Origin: Basidiobolus ranarum
Taxonomy: Eukaryota; Basidiobolomycota; Basidiobolomycetes; Basidiobolales
Direction of reading: 5' to 3'
DNA length: 21,055 bases
Assembly (NCBI GenBank): GCA_040143965.1
Contig: JASJQH010007089.1
Coordinates: 1 to 21,055, forward strand
Shown piece by piece: positions 19,837 to 21,055 of the stretch (position 1 is its first letter; each line of letters starts with the position of its first letter). Both the position numbers and the translations under genes were made by a program. The notes under the pieces were generated by a model, which saw only the letters and a program-made list of their open reading frames with translations, made no database searches and was not told the DNA's origin.

Positions 19837-21055
19837 GTTTTGAGATGTCGTATCTTGCATATCATCTCAAAAGTTGTTTAATATAATCATTACCATTGAT
19901 TTTTCTATTGGAGTTTGTAATCCTTTATGTTCAACCGCAATATCCTTACAACTTAAGCTCATGTTAGTGATTAAATCGAACTTTCTTTTGAAAATAATTT
20001 CAAAACTTGTAACAGCCAATGAAAGTTTGCTCCTTCAATATTTTCCTTGTTGACATGAACGTACCAATAAATACAAACGTATACTGCTACAGAATAAATT
20101 GGTACTATTTAATGATATAATTGTTAGTAGATATCTATGTTTTTGAATACATCTGCAATTTGATAATTATCTATTTGTACTTCTTTAAATAAGTGAATAC
20201 AGAAGTAAGGGTATGTACATTCCCTGCAAAAGGACACATGCAATGCTTGATATTGTTGGAAGTGATTTTGAGAACTAGAAGAATTAGTGGTTTTTCCCTA
20301 TGAAAAATGCAAGTTGAAATCCCAGAGAGAAATCAATTTGCAGCTCATCCAATTTATCACTTTACTGGATTGTCTATCTGTTATTGGCTAAAAATCTTTG
20401 TAAAAACTTCTCACTTGTATTGGGATGATCTTCACAGTGTATAATAAAATACTTTGGTTTTTATTCATTATATTCTGACCAGATTTAGCCACTCTTCTAT
20501 GTTACATTGAGTCATGGTGTGAAGAGTAATATCTCTCTTGTTACATTGTATTAGCAGCTCAAAAAGAATCCACAATTTAATTGGCATACTCTCACTGAGA
20601 TTTTTTTTGAAAGAGGAGGGAATCCTTCATAAATATGCCATTGCTGATTTAGTTCTGCTGACAGTTCTCTTCATTTGCTGTACTTGGTGTAAGGCTGTTG
20701 GAGGATCTTAACATAATGGGGTAGACTTTGAGTATTAGAAGCAACTTATGATAGTGTGTTTAAGTTACTTTATTCTTAAGAGTATATGGTGACTTATATA
20801 GTAGAAAAGTAAATCAATTGTTTGAGATATTCAGGAGTTTGTGTAATGAGATATAATAGATAAGTGGGGGTAACAAGACATACTTGTTGTATAGATATAG
20901 AGATATTCCTATTTAGAATATATGGGCTATAGATACGTTGCTTCTTGTTTCTGATATATGTATCATAACTAAAGTTAACTATGATGTTGAATAAAGATTA
21001 ATTATCCAACACCTTCCCTTAATTCTTATTCAGCATTGTGCTTATATTCACTAAT
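19837..21055. other. AT-rich region with no recognised gene
   Basis: Follows the CCA-enzyme stop and runs to the end of the window. No open frame of note, splice-linked coding signal, RNA gene or repeat was recognised. It holds the 3' UTR of the CCA-enzyme gene and perhaps the flank of a gene beyond the window. Confidence 0.55.

Noticed and set aside
19837-21055. Possible hidden RNA gene or mobile element in the right-hand AT-rich region
   Set aside because: No tRNA-like arms, terminal repeats, target-site duplications or coding remnants were visible by eye.

Overview
The window is nuclear DNA of a fungus. It is AT-rich, its genes carry many short introns (about 43-90 nt), and it encodes mitochondrial housekeeping proteins, a Drs2-type lipid flippase and a fused trehalose synthase/phosphatase. 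I rebuilt 31 complete introns in the multi-exon genes by protein homology and reading frame; two of them start with GC instead of GT. The phylum cannot be fixed from this sequence. An early-diverging (zygomycete-grade) lineage or a basal ascomycete would both fit.

Layout, left to right. 94-954 (+) is the 3' part of a HERP (HERPUD)-like ER membrane protein of the ER-associated degradation pathway. 1507-5421 (-) is a complete eight-exon P4-ATPase phospholipid flippase. 5918-8915 is a tandem duplication of about 1.3-1.5 kb carrying two intron-free genes (6541-7050 and 8064-8573, +) for secreted cysteine-rich proteins. These share the exact cysteine spacing of group XII phospholipase A2, but the catalytic histidine is replaced by arginine in both. 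9012-9533 (-) is a small mitochondrially targeted coiled-coil protein of unknown function. 11108-13634 (+) is a trehalose-6-phosphate synthase/phosphatase behind a promoter rich in TGACGT sites. 14051-14506 (-) is the glycine cleavage H protein. 15056-17331 (-) is mitochondrial GatB (12 exons). 17580-19836 (+) is the CCA-adding tRNA nucleotidyltransferase (11 exons). The last 1.2 kb shows no gene.

How the genes relate. There is no operon-like logic, as expected for a eukaryote. GatB and the CCA-adding enzyme are transcribed divergently from a 248-bp spacer that contains two face-to-face CCAAT boxes; both proteins act in mitochondrial tRNA maturation, so shared control is plausible. The PLA2-like pair is a local family expansion of secreted proteins. 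No viral, LTR or DNA-transposon remnants, tRNA or rRNA genes, or CRISPR arrays were recognised.
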